A stretch of 53,494 bases of DNA. Origin: Candidatus Sulfuritelmatomonas gaucii. Its GTDB lineage: Bacteria; Acidobacteriota; Terriglobia; Terriglobales; Acidobacteriaceae. How positions within the stretch are numbered: position 1 is the stretch's first letter; every line of letters begins with the position of its first letter. The notes beneath the pieces are model-generated. The model made no database searches and was not told where the DNA came from. It saw only the letters and a program-made list of their open reading frames with translations. Positions 52,274 to 53,494 of this stretch are shown piece by piece. The stretch spans positions 1 through 53,494 of the forward strand of contig OKRB01000107.1 of assembly GCA_900290245.1 (NCBI GenBank), written 5' to 3'. The translations under genes and the position numbers were made by a program.

Positions 52274-52459
52274 TTAATTGGATTGGCTCTTGCGAGCGTT
52301 GTGCGGGTGCGACTGGTGGTGGTGAGCTTTAGGTGCCTTGTATTTGGGAGTCTTGTAGCGGTAGTTGTAATGCTGATGATGGGAGTGCGGCTTCTTGGCG
52401 GCAAACGCCGGGCACGCAAACAACGTGATAAGTAGAGCCGCGGCCAGCAATTTCTTCAT
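52274..52459 (-). CDS. small secreted His/Lys-rich peptide, copy 1
   Basis: Protein of 61 residues: signal peptide MKKLLAAALLITLFACPAFA, then a mature chain rich in His, Lys and Tyr (PHSHHQHYNYRYKTPKYKAPK, HHHQSHPH). It may bind metal ions in the periplasm; that is inference from composition. AGGA lies 8 bases before the ATG. The upstream TAGGATTCGACGC and start codon region match copy 2. Confidence 0.55.
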   Translation of the reverse strand: MKKLLAAALLITLFACPAFAAKKPHSHHQHYNYRYKTPKYKAPKAHHHQSHPHNARKSQSN

Positions 52460-52571
52460 GCGTCGAATCCTAACATGATTTCGATCTCTGGACGCAGAGA
52501 CTAAGTGACTCCGGTACCCAGAGAGCAACCGGTTGATCCTTGGCGCCAAGGGCGCGCCCTGCTCCAAACGC

Positions 52572-52688
52572 TCAAACGAGATGCGGGTGATGGTGATGAT
52601 GGCGGTGATGATGATGCATGGGCCCGGAAGCGAACACCGGACTTGCAAACGTCATCAAGAGCAGCGCTGTTGCAAGTGTTTTCTTCAT
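52572..52688 (-). CDS. tiny secreted His-rich peptide, copy 2
   Basis: Protein of 38 residues: signal peptide MKKTLATALLLMTFASPVFA, then SGPMHHHHRHHHHHPHLV with 10 His in 18 residues. TAGGATTCGACGC before the ATG is shared with copy 1, as is a GGTTGCTCT followed within 10 bases by GGTACC further up. It is the duplicate of the peptide gene 112 bases downstream on the same strand. Metal storage or sequestration is a guess. Confidence 0.5.
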   Translation of the reverse strand: MKKTLATALLLMTFASPVFASGPMHHHHRHHHHHPHLV

Positions 52689-52825
52689 GCGTCGAATCCT
52701 ACCATGAGTTGGATTGCGGGCTGAATAGTACCATCGGGGTACCGCATCTAAAGAGCAACCACGGGCCTGCGGCATGCTCCAGCACCTTAGGGAATGAGAC
52801 GCGGCGAGCGTACACTGGGGTTACG

Positions 52826-53494
52826 ATGACGCACCCGGAACCTTCCCCAAATCAAAGCCATCGGCGTTACTTTTTTGAGAAATTCGGCCTCACCGAGCGG
52901 CTGCTCGAGCGCTGCCTGGGCGAGGCTCTCAGCGCCGGGGGCGATTACGCCGATCTTTATTTTGAGTCGGTTACTGCCACTGCGCTGGGCGTGGACGAGC
53001 AGATTGTCAAGTCGGCCAGCCAGGGAACGAGCGCCGGCTGCGGCATTCGCGTGCTCAGCGGCGAGCGCACCGGCTATGCGTATACCGACAATCTGAGCCC
53101 CGATCGGCTACTGCATGCAGCCCGGACCGCGGCGCTCATTGCGTCAGCCCCGGCAAAGCAGCCGGTGCAGGGATTTACCGAGACACGCGGCGCCGATCTC
53201 TACCCTGTTCCCCTCGGAGGTTTCGATCTCGATCTGGCGGCGCGTCTCGAACTGATTTTGCGCGCAGACCGCGCAGCCCGTGCCTTTGACCCGCGCATCG
53301 TTCAGGTGCGGTCAGGCTTTAGCGAGGAACTCCGGCGCATTCTCATTGCAGCATCCGACGGTGCATTTGCCAGCGACACCCAGCCGCTGTGCCGGTTGAA
53401 CGTATGGGTGATCGCCAAAGACGGGGCCGTGTCGACAAAAGGCGCGGCGGGTGGCGGCGGCCGAGCCGGCCTGGAGCAGTTCACCGGAAGCAAA
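52826..53494 (+). CDS. TldD-family metalloprotease-like protein, 5' part
   Basis: Open frame of 223 codons running off the window end with no stop. The sequence after the N-terminus (YADLYFESVTATALGVDEQ, GTSAGCGIRVLSGERTGYAYTD, the QVRSGFSEELRRILIAASDG part) matches the N-terminal domain of TldD, which with TldE/PmbA cleaves small peptides in maturation of modified peptides. The metal-binding HExxxH would lie beyond the window. The ATG at 52826 begins MTHPEPSP. It diverges from the His-rich peptide genes. Confidence 0.8.
   Translation, partial: MTHPEPSPNQSHRRYFFEKFGLTERLLERCLGEALSAGGDYADLYFESVTATALGVDEQIVKSASQGTSAGCGIRVLSGERTGYAYTDNLSPDRLLHAARTAALIASAPAKQPVQGFTETRGADLYPVPLGGFDLDLAARLELILRADRAARAFDPRIVQVRSGFSEELRRILIAASDGAFASDTQPLCRLNVWVIAKDGAVSTKGAAGGGGRAGLEQFTGSK

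Noticed and set aside
1..53494. tRNA, rRNA, CRISPR array, prophage or complete insertion sequence
   Set aside because: None was recognised on reading both strands; only the weak IS-like end at 1-80 remains.

Overview
The window looks like chromosomal DNA of a soil acidobacterium (Acidobacteriota, probably Terriglobia/Acidobacteriaceae). The evidence is two Oar-type TonB-dependent receptors of about 1300 residues with an N-terminal carboxypeptidase-regulatory-like domain, a TIGR03435-type secreted protein, GC-rich codon use and many short intergenic palindromes. This assignment is inference from gene families; no 16S or other marker gene is present.

Layout. Bases 1-400 hold repeats and a possible insertion-sequence end. 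From 0.4 to 21.1 kb there are mixed housekeeping genes (a RibBA-like protein, 6-phosphogluconate dehydrogenase, a radical SAM protein, a deoxyhypusine-synthase-like protein, an NmrA-like protein) between plant cell wall genes: three SGNH rhamnogalacturonan-acetylesterase domains on two genes, a GH51 arabinofuranosidase, KduI, a GH28-CE8 polygalacturonase/pectin methylesterase fusion and a GH105 unsaturated rhamnogalacturonyl hydrolase. From 21.5 to 30 kb lie the two TonB receptors. From 30.3 to 36.3 kb a GntR/FCD regulator faces an operon of uxaC, a LarA-like nickel enzyme, uxaE and an SDR dehydrogenase. An ECF sigma factor, a DoxX protein, a second GH28 and a GH3 follow to 41.8 kb. From 41.8 to 46.2 kb is a signalling block: a cyclic-nucleotide-domain histidine kinase, a receiver-thioredoxin-reductase-like fusion and a LuxR regulator with a degenerate receiver. 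The rest holds TauE/DUF1634, proline-pathway P5C dehydrogenase, a PD-(D/E)XK-like protein with a DinB protein, two tiny His-rich secreted peptides and the start of a TldD-like peptidase.

How it fits together. Secreted enzymes demethylate, deacetylate and cut pectin; TonB receptors import the oligomers; GH105 and KduI handle unsaturated products; UxaC, UxaE and the SDR take galacturonate through tagaturonate and fructuronate, probably to mannonate. A nearly palindromic 9-mer, GGTCWGACC, occurs upstream of gnd, the tandem esterase, both TonB genes and uxaC, with close variants before the GH28-CE8 fusion and the second GH28. It suits the GntR regulator in the middle and suggests one galacturonate regulon. 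The LarA-like protein may epimerise mannonate to gluconate, which would explain why gnd appears to carry the same operator. That nickel-dependent route is the most interesting hypothesis in the window.

No rRNA, tRNA, CRISPR array, complete mobile element or replication origin was recognised.
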